Numbered from the stretch's first letter, positions 1 through 9,383 are shown. The stretch: 52,520 nt of DNA from Streptomyces sp. NRRL WC-3742 (GCF_000720635.1 NZ_JOCF01000068.1:1-52520); one strand, 5' to 3'. Program-made: numbers and translations. The notes: generated by a model from the letters alone, not told the origin.

Positions 1-510
1 GCCCCAGCCCCCGCCCCCGCCCGAGCCGACCAGCCCACCGAACAGCTCCCCGTAGAACGCCTCCGCGCACCCCGCCGCCTGCACCCGCAGCTCGTGCCCG
101 CAGAGGGCGCCGGGCTCGTCCACGAGGACACCCCCCACGGCCCGTTCGCCCTCCCAGAAACCGACCGTCGCCCCCAGCGCGTCGACGGCCAGGAGGAGTC
201 GGCCCGCCCCGGCGGGGACCGGCGGCATCACGACCCGCCCGCCCTGGTGCCACACCCGTTCGCAGGTGAGGTCGGCGTCGTCCGTCGCCAGGTAGACGTT
301 CCACGCGGCCCGGGGCGGCAGGCCCGCCGGGGCCGCGCCGAAGCCGCAGACGGCCCGGCCGCGCAGCACGGCGAGATGGTAGCCGGGTGATTCGGTGACG
401 AACTCCCAGTCCAGCAGCGCCGAGTAGAACGCCCGGCTGCCGCTCAGATCGGGAGTGATGCAGTCAACCCAGCACGGCGTGCCGTGGGGACTGCGGGTAC
501 GTCGGGGCAC
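1..510 (-). CDS. VOC (glyoxalase-fold) protein, C-terminus cut by window edge
   Basis: Reads from a GTG at 510 with an upstream GGAGGAA ribosome site and runs off the left edge after 170 codons, with no stop. The first beta-alpha-beta-beta-beta module is recognisable from GTPCWVDC near residue 10 through GFWEGERAVGGV, and a second module begins (ELRVQAAGCAEAFYGELFGG). The opening closely resembles that of the VOC gene at 5280 (GTPCWIDL), so the two are paralogues. Two-module VOC proteins of actinomycetes mostly lack an assigned substrate, so I give none. The gene overlaps the 3' end of the next minus-strand gene by 67 nt, implying co-transcription. The missing C-terminus hides any remaining metal ligands. 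Confidence 0.8.
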   Translation of the reverse strand, partial: MPRRTRSPHGTPCWVDCITPDLSGSRAFYSALLDWEFVTESPGYHLAVLRGRAVCGFGAAPAGLPPRAAWNVYLATDDADLTCERVWHQGGRVVMPPVPAGAGRLLLAVDALGATVGFWEGERAVGGVLVDEPGALCGHELRVQAAGCAEAFYGELFGGLVGSGGGGGWG

Positions 511-1319
511 GGTTCCTCCGTCATGGCGTGGTCGATCAGCCCGGCCGCCTCCTCGGCCCAGCCCACGTCGGGCAGGTGGAGACGGAGGGCGGGTGCCCCG
601 GCGAGGGCGTCGGCGGCGTCGGCGGGCCAGAGGCGGGTGGTGTACTCGCCGGGTGTCAGCCGTACCTCCTCCTCGGCGGCGCGGCAGAGCCGCACCAGGG
701 TGGGCGGCCCCGGTCGGGCGTGGAGGGGGACGACGGGGCCGAGGCCCTCCGGCCGTACCTGCAGCACCTCGGCGCCGCCCCCCGGCGGCTCGACGGTGCG
801 CCAGGCGCCTTCGGGCAGCCCGGCCCCGCGCAGCCAGGCGGCCGCGGCCCCCCGGGCCTCCAGCGGTGCGAGGTAGGGCAGCGGATGGCCGGTGCGGCGG
901 TCGAGGACGAGCAGCCGCCCGGAGACGAACGCCCAGCCGCGCCGCGCGAGCGCCGCCGCCACGTTGGCCTGCTCCCCGTACGGCCCGCCGAGCAGTGCGA
1001 CGGACCGGCCGTGCCGGGCCAGCACCACGGCGGGTGTCAGGCAGTACCGGTCCCGGAGGGCGGCGAAGGGCGGTACGGCCGGCGGCAGGTTGCCCCAGTC
1101 ACGGAAGGCCCGCCGCAGCAGGGGGGTGCCGTCCGCGCGCCGTACGAGGAAGTCCGGTTCGGCGCCGCCCCGGCGGATCTCCACGAGCAGCCGCGGGGTG
1201 TCGCCGCCGCTGCGCCGAAGGTGCGGCCCGAACCGGAAGGCGATCTCCTCGCGGTCGGCCCCGGTGAGACCGATCCCGAGGCCGAAGAAGTCCAGCACGA
1301 TCGGTTCGGTGTCCGGCAC
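444..1319 (-). CDS. Hypothetical protein with a degenerate HPr-kinase-like P-loop
   Basis: A 291-residue protein with a GTG start (MPDTEPIVLD) behind GGAGGGGAA. Its middle (CLTPAVVLARHGRSVALLGGPYGEQANVAAALARRG read in parts, about residues 95-130) has the layout of an HprK-type nucleotide-binding segment: a hydrophobic strand, a glycine loop, then a helix. The P-loop lysine and Ser/Thr are absent (GGPYGEQAN), so ATP use is doubtful. The downstream VOC gene overlaps its last 67 nt. I do not recognise the family. The HprK likeness rests on pattern only, and a purely structural or binding role is equally possible. Confidence 0.6.
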   Translation of the reverse strand: MPDTEPIVLDFFGLGIGLTGADREEIAFRFGPHLRRSGGDTPRLLVEIRRGGAEPDFLVRRADGTPLLRRAFRDWGNLPPAVPPFAALRDRYCLTPAVVLARHGRSVALLGGPYGEQANVAAALARRGWAFVSGRLLVLDRRTGHPLPYLAPLEARGAAAAWLRGAGLPEGAWRTVEPPGGGAEVLQVRPEGLGPVVPLHARPGPPTLVRLCRAAEEEVRLTPGEYTTRLWPADAADALAGAPALRLHLPDVGWAEEAAGLIDHAMTEEPCPDVPAVPTARRAGLTASLPI

Positions 1320-1522
1320 TTCCCCTCCTGACGTGCGCGTTCTGCTGTCCGACGCCCGGAAGTCTGCTGCAGGCCCCGGGCCTTCGGAAGGGTTTCCGGA
1401 CGGCAGGAAGATCGCGCTGGCAGCTTGGTGCCACGGCTGGCATGATCGAGCGGCCGACTCGCCCGGCGTCAGGCGGGGAACGGGGACGGGAACGGGGACG
1501 AGGTCGCGGGAGGGGTGGGCCG

Positions 1523-2509
1523 ATGGTGCCCGAGATCGACGATGCGGCGCAGGACGTCTACCGGCTGATGCTGACGGAGCACCGGATCGGTGCGCCCGAC
1601 ATCGCCGCCGCGCTGGGCCTGTCCGAGGAGCGGGTGCGCGCCGCGCTCGACCGGTTGGAGGGCCTGCGGCTGCTGATCCCGTCGGACGGCCTGGCGGGCG
1701 AGGCGCCCGGGGGCCTGCGGCCGGTGGACCCGAGGGTGGGGCTGCCCGCGCTGCTCCGGCACATCGAGTCGGCGCAGCAGCGCAGTCTGGAGGAGTTCGA
1801 GCGGCGCCAGGCCGCGATCACCGACCTGCTCGCCGAGTACCGGGACGAGTCGGCGGACGAGAGCGCCCACATGGAGCGCCTGGTGGGCATCGCGACGGTG
1901 CACGCCCGGATGGACCAGGTGATCAGCGGGGTCCGTGAGGAGTTGCTCACGTTCGCCCCGGACGGTGTCCGGCCCCCGACCTCGCTGGAGGCGAGCCGCG
2001 CGGGCAACGAGGAGCTGCTGACCAGGGGCGTGGAGATGCGCACGATCTACCTGGACGCCGCCCGCAAGTACCGCCCGCTGGTGCGGCACGCCGAGTGGCT
2101 GACGGGGCTGGGCTGCCAGATCCGCTCAGTGCCCGCGCTGCCGCTGCGGATGCTGGTCTTCGACCGGAAGCGGGCGTTCGTGCCGATGGACCCGGCGGAC
2201 ACCCGCCGGGGCGCGATCCTGCTCAGCGCCCCGGGGGTGATCACGGCCCTGGTGTCGCTGTTCGAGCAGACCTGGGCGGACGCGAAGCCGTTCGGCGCCC
2301 CGCCCCGGCGCGACGAGCAGGGGCTGACCGGGCAGGAGCAGGAGCTGCTGCGGCTGCTCGGCCAGGGGTTCACGGACGAGATGGCGAGCAAGCGGCTGGG
2401 CCTCTCGCTGCGGACGGCCCGCCGGATGATGGCCGATCTCATGGACCGCCTGGGCGCCCGCAGCCGCTTCGAGGCGGGTCTGCTCGCGGGCCGTCGCGGC
2501 TGGCTCTGA
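1523..2509 (+). CDS. Two-HTH transcriptional regulator (TrmB-like N-terminus, LuxR-type C-terminus)
   Basis: A 328-residue regulator. Residues about 8-55 form a winged helix-turn-helix of the TrmB/MarR sort (IGAPDIAAALGLSEERVRAAL). The last 65 residues are a LuxR-type HTH (LTGQEQELLRLLGQGFTDEMASKRLG, then LSLRTARRMM). The centre resembles the phospholipase-D-like sensory region seen in streptomycete regulators of this layout. I chose the ATG at 1523, which follows GGAGGGGTGGG. An upstream ATG at 1442 would only add an Arg/Gly-rich stretch. It is transcribed away from the gene at 444-1319 and is followed by a 263-nt gap before the LCP gene. Target genes cannot be inferred. Confidence 0.85.
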   Translation: MVPEIDDAAQDVYRLMLTEHRIGAPDIAAALGLSEERVRAALDRLEGLRLLIPSDGLAGEAPGGLRPVDPRVGLPALLRHIESAQQRSLEEFERRQAAITDLLAEYRDESADESAHMERLVGIATVHARMDQVISGVREELLTFAPDGVRPPTSLEASRAGNEELLTRGVEMRTIYLDAARKYRPLVRHAEWLTGLGCQIRSVPALPLRMLVFDRKRAFVPMDPADTRRGAILLSAPGVITALVSLFEQTWADAKPFGAPPRRDEQGLTGQEQELLRLLGQGFTDEMASKRLGLSLRTARRMMADLMDRLGARSRFEAGLLAGRRGWL

Positions 2510-2772
2510 GGGGCCCGGCGCCCAAGTGGTGTGGGTCACGCCGGAATCGACCGTTTTCGACCGTTCTGCCAGGGTGTCCGGAGCTGTCCGCGGGGGTTGT
2601 CGGTACACCGGAGGTTCGTGACCGCAGTGGCCCTAAATATGATCGGAAGTCACGCTCGTCGGTTCGTCCGGGCGACCGTCCGTGCAACCCGGGGCGGTGG
2701 TCGGGTCGTCATCCAAGTGTGCGGTGCGCCAGATCGTCCGGGGCGTCGCTTCCGTCGGTGAAAGGTACGCGC
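2510..2772. other. 263-nt gap before the LCP gene
   Basis: I see no convincing gene here. A GTG/ATG-started frame in the interval has no ribosome site. The stretch around 2630-2645 (CCCTAAATATGATCGG) is the only A/T-rich patch and is where a promoter for the LCP gene would most plausibly sit. No clear -35/-10 pair is assigned. Confidence 0.4.
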
Positions 2773-4551
2773 ATGTCAGGTGAGTGGGGCGAAGGCCCGA
2801 CCCAGGGCGAGGACGCCTCCTCCGGCGCGGTCTCGACCGGGGGCGGCGGAGCCGTGCCGCCACCGCGCACCGGCGGCCGCGCCGAGGCCCGCAGGGCCGC
2901 CCAGGGCAAGGGCGGCGACAGGAGCGGCAGCGGCAGCGGCCCGACGGACGGCGACAAGGGCGGCGACAAGGACGGCAGGGCCGGCGGACGCGCGGCGGCC
3001 CGCCGCGGCGGCAAGCCCAAGAAGAACGTGAAGAAGATCGTCGCCTGGTCGGCCGCCGGCGTGCTGGTGCTGATCGCGGGCGCGGGCGGAGCGATCTACC
3101 TCAAGCTCAACGCCAACATCAAGTCCTTCGACGCGGACGCGATAGCCACCGACCGCCCGCCGGAGGCCAAGGCCGACGCGGACGGCAACAAGCCGGTCAA
3201 CCTCCTGCTGATCGGCTCCGACAGCCGCGGCAAGAACAACGCCGACCTCGGCGGCGGCGAGGACGGCGGCGCCCGCTCGGACACCACGATCCTGCTGCAC
3301 GTCTACGCCGACCACAAGCACGCCGTGGGCATCTCGATCCCGCGCAACGCGAAGGTCCCGATCCCGTCCTGCAAGCTGCCCAACGGCAAGTGGACCAAGG
3401 GCGGCGGCGTCGACCTCTTCAACTCGGCCTTCTCGCTGGGCGGCAGCGACGACGGCAACCCCGCCTGCACCCAGAACACCGTCGAGAAGATCACCGGCAT
3501 CCGGGTCGACCACACCATCGTGATCGACTTCAACGGCTTCGCCTCGATGACCAAGGCCATCGGCGGCGTGGACGTCTGCCTGCCGAAGCCGATCTACGAG
3601 GGGGACATCAACCCCAAGCTGACCAAGAAGGGCGCGCTGGTCCTGCCGCAGGGCAAGCAGACCGTCGAGGGCCAGAAGGCGCTGGACTACGTCCGGCTGC
3701 GCCACGGCATCGGCGACGGCTCGGACATCGGCCGGATGAAGCGCCAGCAGGCGTTCCTCAGCTCGTTCGCCAGCAAGGCCAAGAAGGACGGGCTCAGCCC
3801 CACCAACCTCCTGCCGCTGGCCGACGCCGCCACCAAGTCCCTGACCGTCGACCCCGGCCTGGACTCCGCGGACAAGCTGATCTCCTTCGGCATGTCGCTG
3901 CGCAACATCGACATGCACGAGCTCAAGTTCGTGACGGCGCCCTGGCGCTACCGCACCCAGGACCAGGACCTCGACCTCGTCCACCCCGACGCCGAGAAGC
4001 TCTGGGAGACCCTCAAGGCCGACCAGACCGTCGACGGCCAGAACGCCACCGGCCAGCAGCCCGACGCCCCCGCCACCAACGCCCCCGCCCCGCAGCCCAC
4101 CACCCCGGCCGCCCCGGCGGCGGACACCGCCAACGCCTCGATCAAGGTCGCGGTCTACAACGGCACGATGAACAACGGCCTGGCCGGCAAGGCGACGGAA
4201 CTGCTCAAGGGCGCCAAGTTCACCGCCACGACGGCCGGGCAGGGGCCCAACACCAAGTACAAGACCACCGTGGTCGAGTACGGCTCCGGGCAGAAGGCCA
4301 ACGCCGACAAGGTCGCCGCGCTGTTCCCGGGCGCCACCGTCAGCTCCGGCGGCGGGCGGGGAGTGAACGTCATCGTCGGCCAGGACTTCGCCGCGGCCAG
4401 CGGCATGGCGGGCGCCTCCGGCGGCGCGGCCACGCCCGCCCCGGGCGCCCCGGCCGGCGCCCCGCAGCCGCTGCCGACCAGCGTCACCAACGACGTCCGC
4501 TCGGCCGACGACGACATCTGCGCCAACACCTCGTACGGCAGCGGCGGCTGA
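2773..4551 (+). CDS. LytR-CpsA-Psr (LCP) family cell-wall glycopolymer ligase with LytR_C domain
   Basis: A 592-residue type II membrane protein. Residues 1-85 are a cytoplasmic Gly/Lys/Arg-rich tail, and one membrane helix spans about 88-108. The extracellular LCP domain runs from about 142, with LLIGSDSR (146-152), RSDTTILLHV (169 on), SIPRNAKV (188 on) and VRLRHGIGDGSDIGR (307 on). These hold the conserved Asp and Arg residues that bind the polyprenyl-pyrophosphate substrate and metal. A Pro/Ala linker leads to a LytR_C domain (about 455-540). LCP enzymes transfer teichoic acid or other glycopolymers to peptidoglycan. The reading frame is open far upstream (to 2095), but the ATG at 2773 after GAAAGG is the natural start. 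Confidence 0.92.
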   Translation: MSGEWGEGPTQGEDASSGAVSTGGGGAVPPPRTGGRAEARRAAQGKGGDRSGSGSGPTDGDKGGDKDGRAGGRAAARRGGKPKKNVKKIVAWSAAGVLVLIAGAGGAIYLKLNANIKSFDADAIATDRPPEAKADADGNKPVNLLLIGSDSRGKNNADLGGGEDGGARSDTTILLHVYADHKHAVGISIPRNAKVPIPSCKLPNGKWTKGGGVDLFNSAFSLGGSDDGNPACTQNTVEKITGIRVDHTIVIDFNGFASMTKAIGGVDVCLPKPIYEGDINPKLTKKGALVLPQGKQTVEGQKALDYVRLRHGIGDGSDIGRMKRQQAFLSSFASKAKKDGLSPTNLLPLADAATKSLTVDPGLDSADKLISFGMSLRNIDMHELKFVTAPWRYRTQDQDLDLVHPDAEKLWETLKADQTVDGQNATGQQPDAPATNAPAPQPTTPAAPAADTANASIKVAVYNGTMNNGLAGKATELLKGAKFTATTAGQGPNTKYKTTVVEYGSGQKANADKVAALFPGATVSSGGGRGVNVIVGQDFAAASGMAGASGGAATPAPGAPAGAPQPLPTSVTNDVRSADDDICANTSYGSGG

Positions 4552-4566
4552 GCCGCGGGGGCGTGA

Positions 4567-4595
4567 GGGCCCCGGGGCGCGTGCCCCCGGGGTCC
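4567..4595 (+). terminator. GC hairpin after the LCP gene
   Basis: Arms GGGCCCCGGGG and CCCCGGGGTCC pair over 11 bp with one G-T, around a 6-7-nt loop, 15 nt after the LCP stop codon. There is no U-tract, as is usual in this genome. Confidence 0.6.
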
Positions 4596-4648
4596 GTGCC
4601 ATGGTGGCCCTGACGGAGGGGGCCACCACGGCACCGAAAGGCGGGCCC

Positions 4649-5098
4649 ATGCCCGAGATCGCCCTTCAGCTCGACGTCGCCGCCCAGCGCGCCGTCGTCC
4701 TCGCCGCGCTCACCACCCACGACGGCCTGACCGGCTGGTGGACGGACGCCGTGGACCGCGAGGGCGACGTCCTGCTCCTCACCCTCCCCGGCGCCCCCGA
4801 GCCGTACCGGCTGCGCGTCCAGCGGGCCGACACCGACAAGGTGGTGTGGTCCAACGCGGGCGTCTTCCCGCCGCAGTGGGCCGGCACCTGGATCAGCTGG
4901 GACCTCGCCGAGCAGCCCGGCGCCCCCGAGCGCACCGTCCTGCTGCTGCGCCACGGCGGCTGGCAGCCGGGCAGCGAGCAGGGCGTCCCGGCGGTGGCGG
5001 GCACCTGGGCGGAGCTGGTGGTCCGGCTCAAGGACTACGCGCAGAGCGGCGAGAAGCAGCCGTACTTCGTCACCACCCGCCGCCACGACCCCGCGTAG
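4649..5098 (+). CDS. SRPBCC/AHSA1-like ligand-binding protein
   Basis: A 149-residue protein of the START-like SRPBCC fold. An N-terminal strand and helix (QLDVAAQRAVVLAALT) lead into GLTGWWTDAV, and a long C-terminal helix (TWAELVVRLKDYAQSGE) closes the cavity. The fold covers Aha1-type co-chaperone domains and many small hydrophobic-ligand binders, and no catalytic residues mark a function here. I chose the ATG at 4649 behind GAAAGGCGGG over the one at 4601, which would add a poorly structured leader. It sits in a run of small stand-alone genes before a VOC protein. Confidence 0.8.
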   Translation: MPEIALQLDVAAQRAVVLAALTTHDGLTGWWTDAVDREGDVLLLTLPGAPEPYRLRVQRADTDKVVWSNAGVFPPQWAGTWISWDLAEQPGAPERTVLLLRHGGWQPGSEQGVPAVAGTWAELVVRLKDYAQSGEKQPYFVTTRRHDPA

Positions 5099-5279
5099 GG
5101 CGTGTCCTCCGGGCGCCCCCCTTCGCCCGCAGGGCGCCGTCCGGTGGCGGGATCGCGGCGGCGGGCCGAAGGTGGGCGGTGTACCGCCGTCCGCGCGACG
5201 GGTGTGCGGGCCGGGGCCCGGCCCGCGGCCCGCCCGACCCCGCCACAGCCGGCCACCACCGCCTCCGGGAGGCCCCGCA

Positions 5280-6080
5280 ATGCCCGTAGTCACCGATCCG
5301 TACCAGCCCGGCACCCCCTGCTGGATCGACCTGATGGCGAGCGACCAGCAGGCCGCGCTCGACTTCTACCGCGACCTGTTCGGCTGGCAGGGCGAGGTCG
5401 GCCCGGCCGAGTTCGGCGGCTACGCCGTGTGCACGCTGAACGGCCGCCCGGTCGCCGGGATCATGGCGCGGTCCGCGCCCGAGGGGCAGCCGCTGCCGCC
5501 CGTCGGATGGACGACGTACCTGGCCTCGGACGACGCCGACGCGACCTCCTCGGCGATCACCGGCGCCGGGGGCACCGTCCTGTACGAGCCGATGGACGTC
5601 GGCACGATCGGCCGGATGCTGGTCGCCGCCGACCCGACCGGCGCGGTGTTCGGCGTCTGGCAGGCCATGGACTTCATCGGCGCGGGCGTCGTCAACGAGC
5701 CGGGAGCGCTGGTCTGGAACGAGCTGAACACCGCCGACACCGAGGCCGCCGGCCGCTTCTGCCACAAGGCGCTGGGCCTGCGCCCGGCCACCATCCAGGG
5801 CATGGACGGCTACTTCTCCCTCAACGTCGGCGACCGCACGGTGGGCGGCATGCAGGCCGTCCCCGGCTACCTGGCGGGCGGCACGCCCTCGCACTGGATG
5901 ACGTACTTCTCGGTGGACGACACCGACTCCACCGTGGACGCCCTGGTCAAGGCGGGCGGCTCGGTCGTCCAGCCGCCCTTCGACATGCAGTCCGGCCGGA
6001 TGGCCGTCGTCCGGGACCCGCAGGGCGCCCTGTTCGCCGTCATCCAGGCCCCCGAGGCGCAGCTGCCCGACTCCGCCTGA
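5280..6080 (+). CDS. Two-domain VOC (glyoxalase-fold) protein
   Basis: A 266-residue protein with an ATG start behind GGGAGG. Two complete VOC modules are visible: GTPCWIDLMASDQQAALDFY about residues 11-30, and GALVWNELNTADTEAAGRFC starting near residue 142. Each ends in a strand-rich DPxGAxFxVxQA signature. This is the layout of actinomycete hydroxylase-type VOC proteins, whose substrates are mostly unknown. It is a paralogue of the partial gene at 1-510. The gap between the SRPBCC gene and this one holds only GC-rich DNA. Function beyond the fold is not inferred. Confidence 0.85.
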   Translation: MPVVTDPYQPGTPCWIDLMASDQQAALDFYRDLFGWQGEVGPAEFGGYAVCTLNGRPVAGIMARSAPEGQPLPPVGWTTYLASDDADATSSAITGAGGTVLYEPMDVGTIGRMLVAADPTGAVFGVWQAMDFIGAGVVNEPGALVWNELNTADTEAAGRFCHKALGLRPATIQGMDGYFSLNVGDRTVGGMQAVPGYLAGGTPSHWMTYFSVDDTDSTVDALVKAGGSVVQPPFDMQSGRMAVVRDPQGALFAVIQAPEAQLPDSA

Positions 6081-6167
6081 GCCCGACGGTGACCGGAAGC
6101 CGCCCTTCCCGCGACGCGCCGCCGGGAATGGGCGGCTTCGCCGCGCTCCCCGGGTAAGACTGCACCC

Positions 6168-6929
6168 ATGCTGGGGCTACCGGACGACATCCGCGCTTTC
6201 CTCTTCGACCTCGACGGGGTGCTCACCCAGACCGCGAAGGTGCACGCCGCGGCCTGGAAGGACACCTTCGACGCCTTCCTGCGCGCCGAAGCCGCCCGCA
6301 CCGGCGGGCAGTTCGTCCCCTTCGACGCCGTCACCGACTACGACGTGTACGTGGACGGCCGCCCGCGCCTGGACGGCACCCGGGCCTTCCTGCACAGCCG
6401 GGGCATCGACCTGCCCGAGGGCACCCCCGAGGACCCGCCCAACTCCCGCACGGTGCAGGGCATCAGTCGCGCCAAGAACGAGGCCGTGCTGAAGCTCATC
6501 CACGACCAGGGCGTGCAGCCGTACGAGGGCTCCGTCGCCTACGTGCACCGGCTGCGCGCGCTGGGCCTGCCGGCCGCCGTGGTCTCCTCCAGCGCCAACT
6601 GCCGGGACGTGCTGCGCTCGGCGGGCATCGAGGAGCTGTTCGACGTGATCGTGGACGGCCTCGTCTCCGCCCGCGAGCAACTGCCGGGCAAACCCGCGCC
6701 GGACACCTACCTGTACGCGGCCCGCGCGCTCGGCGTGGAGCCCGCGCACGCCGCCGTCTTCGAGGACGCCCTGGCGGGCGTCGCCTCCGGCCGGGCGGGG
6801 GGCTTCGGCACGGTGGTCGGGGTGAACCGCACCGGCCAGGCCGCCGAACTGCGCCGCGACGGCGCCACGGTGGTCGTCGACGACCTGGCCGAACTCCTGG
6901 TCGACGAAGAGCGGGGAGACGAAGCATGA
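6168..6929 (+). CDS. Beta-phosphoglucomutase (HAD superfamily)
   Basis: A 253-residue HAD enzyme. FDLDGVLT (residues 13-20) supplies the nucleophile Asp14 and acid/base Asp16. The helical cap and VVSSSANC (motif II) follow, then GKPAPDTY (motif III lysine) and FEDALAGVASG (motif IV acids). The cap type and family partner indicate beta-phosphoglucomutase, which converts beta-glucose-1-phosphate to glucose-6-phosphate. Its stop overlaps the start of the GH65 gene (ATGA), so the pair is translationally coupled. The neighbour would release beta-glucose-1-phosphate by phosphorolysis of an alpha-glucoside and this enzyme would feed it to glycolysis. Confidence 0.9.
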   Translation: MLGLPDDIRAFLFDLDGVLTQTAKVHAAAWKDTFDAFLRAEAARTGGQFVPFDAVTDYDVYVDGRPRLDGTRAFLHSRGIDLPEGTPEDPPNSRTVQGISRAKNEAVLKLIHDQGVQPYEGSVAYVHRLRALGLPAAVVSSSANCRDVLRSAGIEELFDVIVDGLVSAREQLPGKPAPDTYLYAARALGVEPAHAAVFEDALAGVASGRAGGFGTVVGVNRTGQAAELRRDGATVVVDDLAELLVDEERGDEA

Positions 6930-9331
6930 GCCCGTCCGACAACTTCACCATCGACCCCTGGCAGATCACCGAACACGGCCTGGACCTCAACGCCCTGGCC
7001 CGCTCCGAGTCCCTGTTCGCGCTCTCCAACGGGCACGTGGGCCTGCGCGCCAACCTCGACGAGGGCGAGCCGCACGGACTGCCGGGCACCTACCTCAACG
7101 GCGTCTTCGAGCTGCGCCCGCTGCCGTACGGCGAGGGCGGCTACGGGTACCCGGAGTCCAGCCAGAGCATCATCAACGTCACCAACGGCAAGATCATCCG
7201 GCTGCTGGTCGACGACGAGCCCTTCGACCTGCGCTACGGCGAACTCGTCAGCCACAAGCGCTGGTTGGACTTCCGCGAGGGCCTGCTCCACCGCGAGGCC
7301 GAGTGGACCTCCCCGGCCGGGCGGACGATCCGGGTGCGCTCCAGCCGCCTGGTCTCGCTCACCCAGCGCGCCGTGGCCGCCGTCGAGTACACCGTGGAGG
7401 CGGTGGACGCCCCGGCGCGCATCGTGCTGCAGTCCGAGCTGGTGGCCAACGAGCAGCTGCCCGGCGGCCCGGAGGGGGACCCTCGGGCCGCCGCCGTGCT
7501 GGAGGCCCCGCTGCAGGCCGAGGCGCACCACGCGAGCGGGGCGAAGGCGGTGCTGGTGCACCGCACCCGCTACAGCGGCATCCGGGTCGCCGCCGGGATG
7601 GACCACGTCATCGAGGGCCCGGAGCGGTACGACGTCGTCGCCGAGGCCGAGACCGACCACTGCCGGATCTCCGTCACCACCGTGCTCCAGCCCGAACAGA
7701 AGCTGCGGCTGGTCAAGTTCACGGCCTACGGCTGGTCCGGCGCCCGCTCGCTGCCCGCCGTCCGGGACCAGGTGGAGGCGGCGCTGACCGCCGCCCGGTA
7801 CACCGGCTGGGAGGGCCTGGTCGCCGAACAGACCGATTTCCTCCAGGAGTTCTGGGCGACCAGCGACATCGAGATCGACGGCGACGTCGAACTCCAGCAG
7901 GCCGTCCGGTTCGCCGTCTTCCACGTCCTGCAGGCGGGCGCCCGCAGCGAGGAACGCGCCATCCCCGCCAAGGGGTTGACCGGCCCGGGCTACGACGGCC
8001 ACAGCTTCTGGGACACCGAGACCTTCGTCCTGCCGGTGCTCACCTACTGCCTGCCCGGCGCCGTCAACCAGGCCCTGCGCTGGCGGCACACCACCCTGCC
8101 GCTGGCCCGTGAACGGGCGTCCCAACTCGGCCTGGCCGGCGCGGTGTTCCCCTGGCGGACGATCCGCGGCGAGGAGTGCTCCGGGTACTGGCCGGCCGGA
8201 ACCGCCGCCTTCCACATCGGTGCCGACATCGCCGCCGCCGTGGTCCGCTACGTCCGGGCCACCGGGGACGTGGAGTTCGAGCGCGAGTACGGCCTCGAAC
8301 TCCTCGTCGAGACCGCCCGGATGTGGCGCTCGCTCGGCCACCACGACACCGCCGGCAAGTTCCGCATCGAGGGCGTCACCGGCCCCGACGAGTACAGCGC
8401 CGTCGCCGACAACAACGTCTACACCAACCTCATGGCGCAGACGAACCTGCGCGCCGCCGCCGAAGCGGCCGTGCACCACCCCGACGCGGCCGCCGCCCTC
8501 GGCGTCGACACCGAGGAGACCGCCGCCTGGCGCGACGCGGCCGCCGCGATGTACCTGCCCTACGACGCCGACCGAGGCGTGCACCCGCAGGCCGACGGCT
8601 TCACCCACCACCAGGTCTGGGACTTCGAGGGCACCCCGCCCGAGAAGTACCCGCTGCTGCTGCACTACCCGTACTTCGACCTGTACCGCAAGCAGGTCGT
8701 CAAGCAGGCCGACCTGGTGCTCGCCATGCAGGTGCGCGGCGACGCCTTCACCGACGAGCAGAAGGCCCGCAACTTCGCCTACTACGAGCGCCTGACCGTC
8801 CGGGACTCCTCGCTCTCCGCCTGCACCCAGGCGGTGATCGCCGCCGAGGTCGGCCAGCTGGACCTCGCGTACGACTACACCGCCGAAGCCGCCCTGATGG
8901 ACCTGCACGACCTCGGCGGCAACACCCGCGACGGCCTGCACATGGCCTCGCTCGCCGGGGCCTGCATCGCCCTGGTCGCCGGCTTCGGCGGGCTGCGCGA
9001 CCACAGCGACACGCTGTCCTTCCGGCCCCGGCTGCCGGCAGGGCTGACCGGGCTCGGCTTCTCGCTGATGGTGCGCGGACAGCTGCTGGGCGTGCGGATC
9101 GGCCACGAGGGCACCACGTACACGCTGCGCCGCGGCGAGGTGATCCACCTGCGGCACGACGGGGAGATGGTGCAGGTCAAGGCGGGTGAGCCGGTCACCC
9201 TGCCCACCACGGTCCCGCCCGCCCAGGAGCGCTGCGCCCAGCCGCCCGGGCGCGAGCCCGCCCGCCGCCTGCCGCAGGCGGGCCTGGCGGCGGGCAAGCT
9301 CGGCCAGCAGGACCACCTGGCCGCAGAGTAG
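6926..9331 (+). CDS. GH65 alpha-glucoside phosphorylase (maltose/trehalose/kojibiose type)
   Basis: An 801-residue protein of normal GH65 length. The N-terminal beta-sandwich domain (from SLFALSNGHVGLRANLDEG) leads through a linker to the (alpha/alpha)6 barrel (GHSFWDTETFVLP, then the EGVTGPDEYSAV segment). Glu489 in the latter is the expected general acid. A C-terminal jelly-roll follows. The inverting reaction attacks an alpha-linked disaccharide with phosphate to give beta-glucose-1-phosphate, matching the coupled upstream mutase (4-nt overlap). Specificity among maltose, trehalose, kojibiose and nigerose cannot be decided by eye. The last 40 residues, rich in Pro, Arg and Gln, look like a strain-specific tail. 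Confidence 0.9.
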   Translation: MSPSDNFTIDPWQITEHGLDLNALARSESLFALSNGHVGLRANLDEGEPHGLPGTYLNGVFELRPLPYGEGGYGYPESSQSIINVTNGKIIRLLVDDEPFDLRYGELVSHKRWLDFREGLLHREAEWTSPAGRTIRVRSSRLVSLTQRAVAAVEYTVEAVDAPARIVLQSELVANEQLPGGPEGDPRAAAVLEAPLQAEAHHASGAKAVLVHRTRYSGIRVAAGMDHVIEGPERYDVVAEAETDHCRISVTTVLQPEQKLRLVKFTAYGWSGARSLPAVRDQVEAALTAARYTGWEGLVAEQTDFLQEFWATSDIEIDGDVELQQAVRFAVFHVLQAGARSEERAIPAKGLTGPGYDGHSFWDTETFVLPVLTYCLPGAVNQALRWRHTTLPLARERASQLGLAGAVFPWRTIRGEECSGYWPAGTAAFHIGADIAAAVVRYVRATGDVEFEREYGLELLVETARMWRSLGHHDTAGKFRIEGVTGPDEYSAVADNNVYTNLMAQTNLRAAAEAAVHHPDAAAALGVDTEETAAWRDAAAAMYLPYDADRGVHPQADGFTHHQVWDFEGTPPEKYPLLLHYPYFDLYRKQVVKQADLVLAMQVRGDAFTDEQKARNFAYYERLTVRDSSLSACTQAVIAAEVGQLDLAYDYTAEAALMDLHDLGGNTRDGLHMASLAGACIALVAGFGGLRDHSDTLSFRPRLPAGLTGLGFSLMVRGQLLGVRIGHEGTTYTLRRGEVIHLRHDGEMVQVKAGEPVTLPTTVPPAQERCAQPPGREPARRLPQAGLAAGKLGQQDHLAAE

Positions 9332-9383
9332 CCGGGGTAGGCCAGGTGGCCAAGGTAGGACGGGTGGGCCGGGTAACTCACCT

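Noticed and set aside
94..390. 98-codon plus-strand frame at the left edge
   Set aside because: Shadow of the minus-strand VOC gene; arginine/proline-rich with no family signature.
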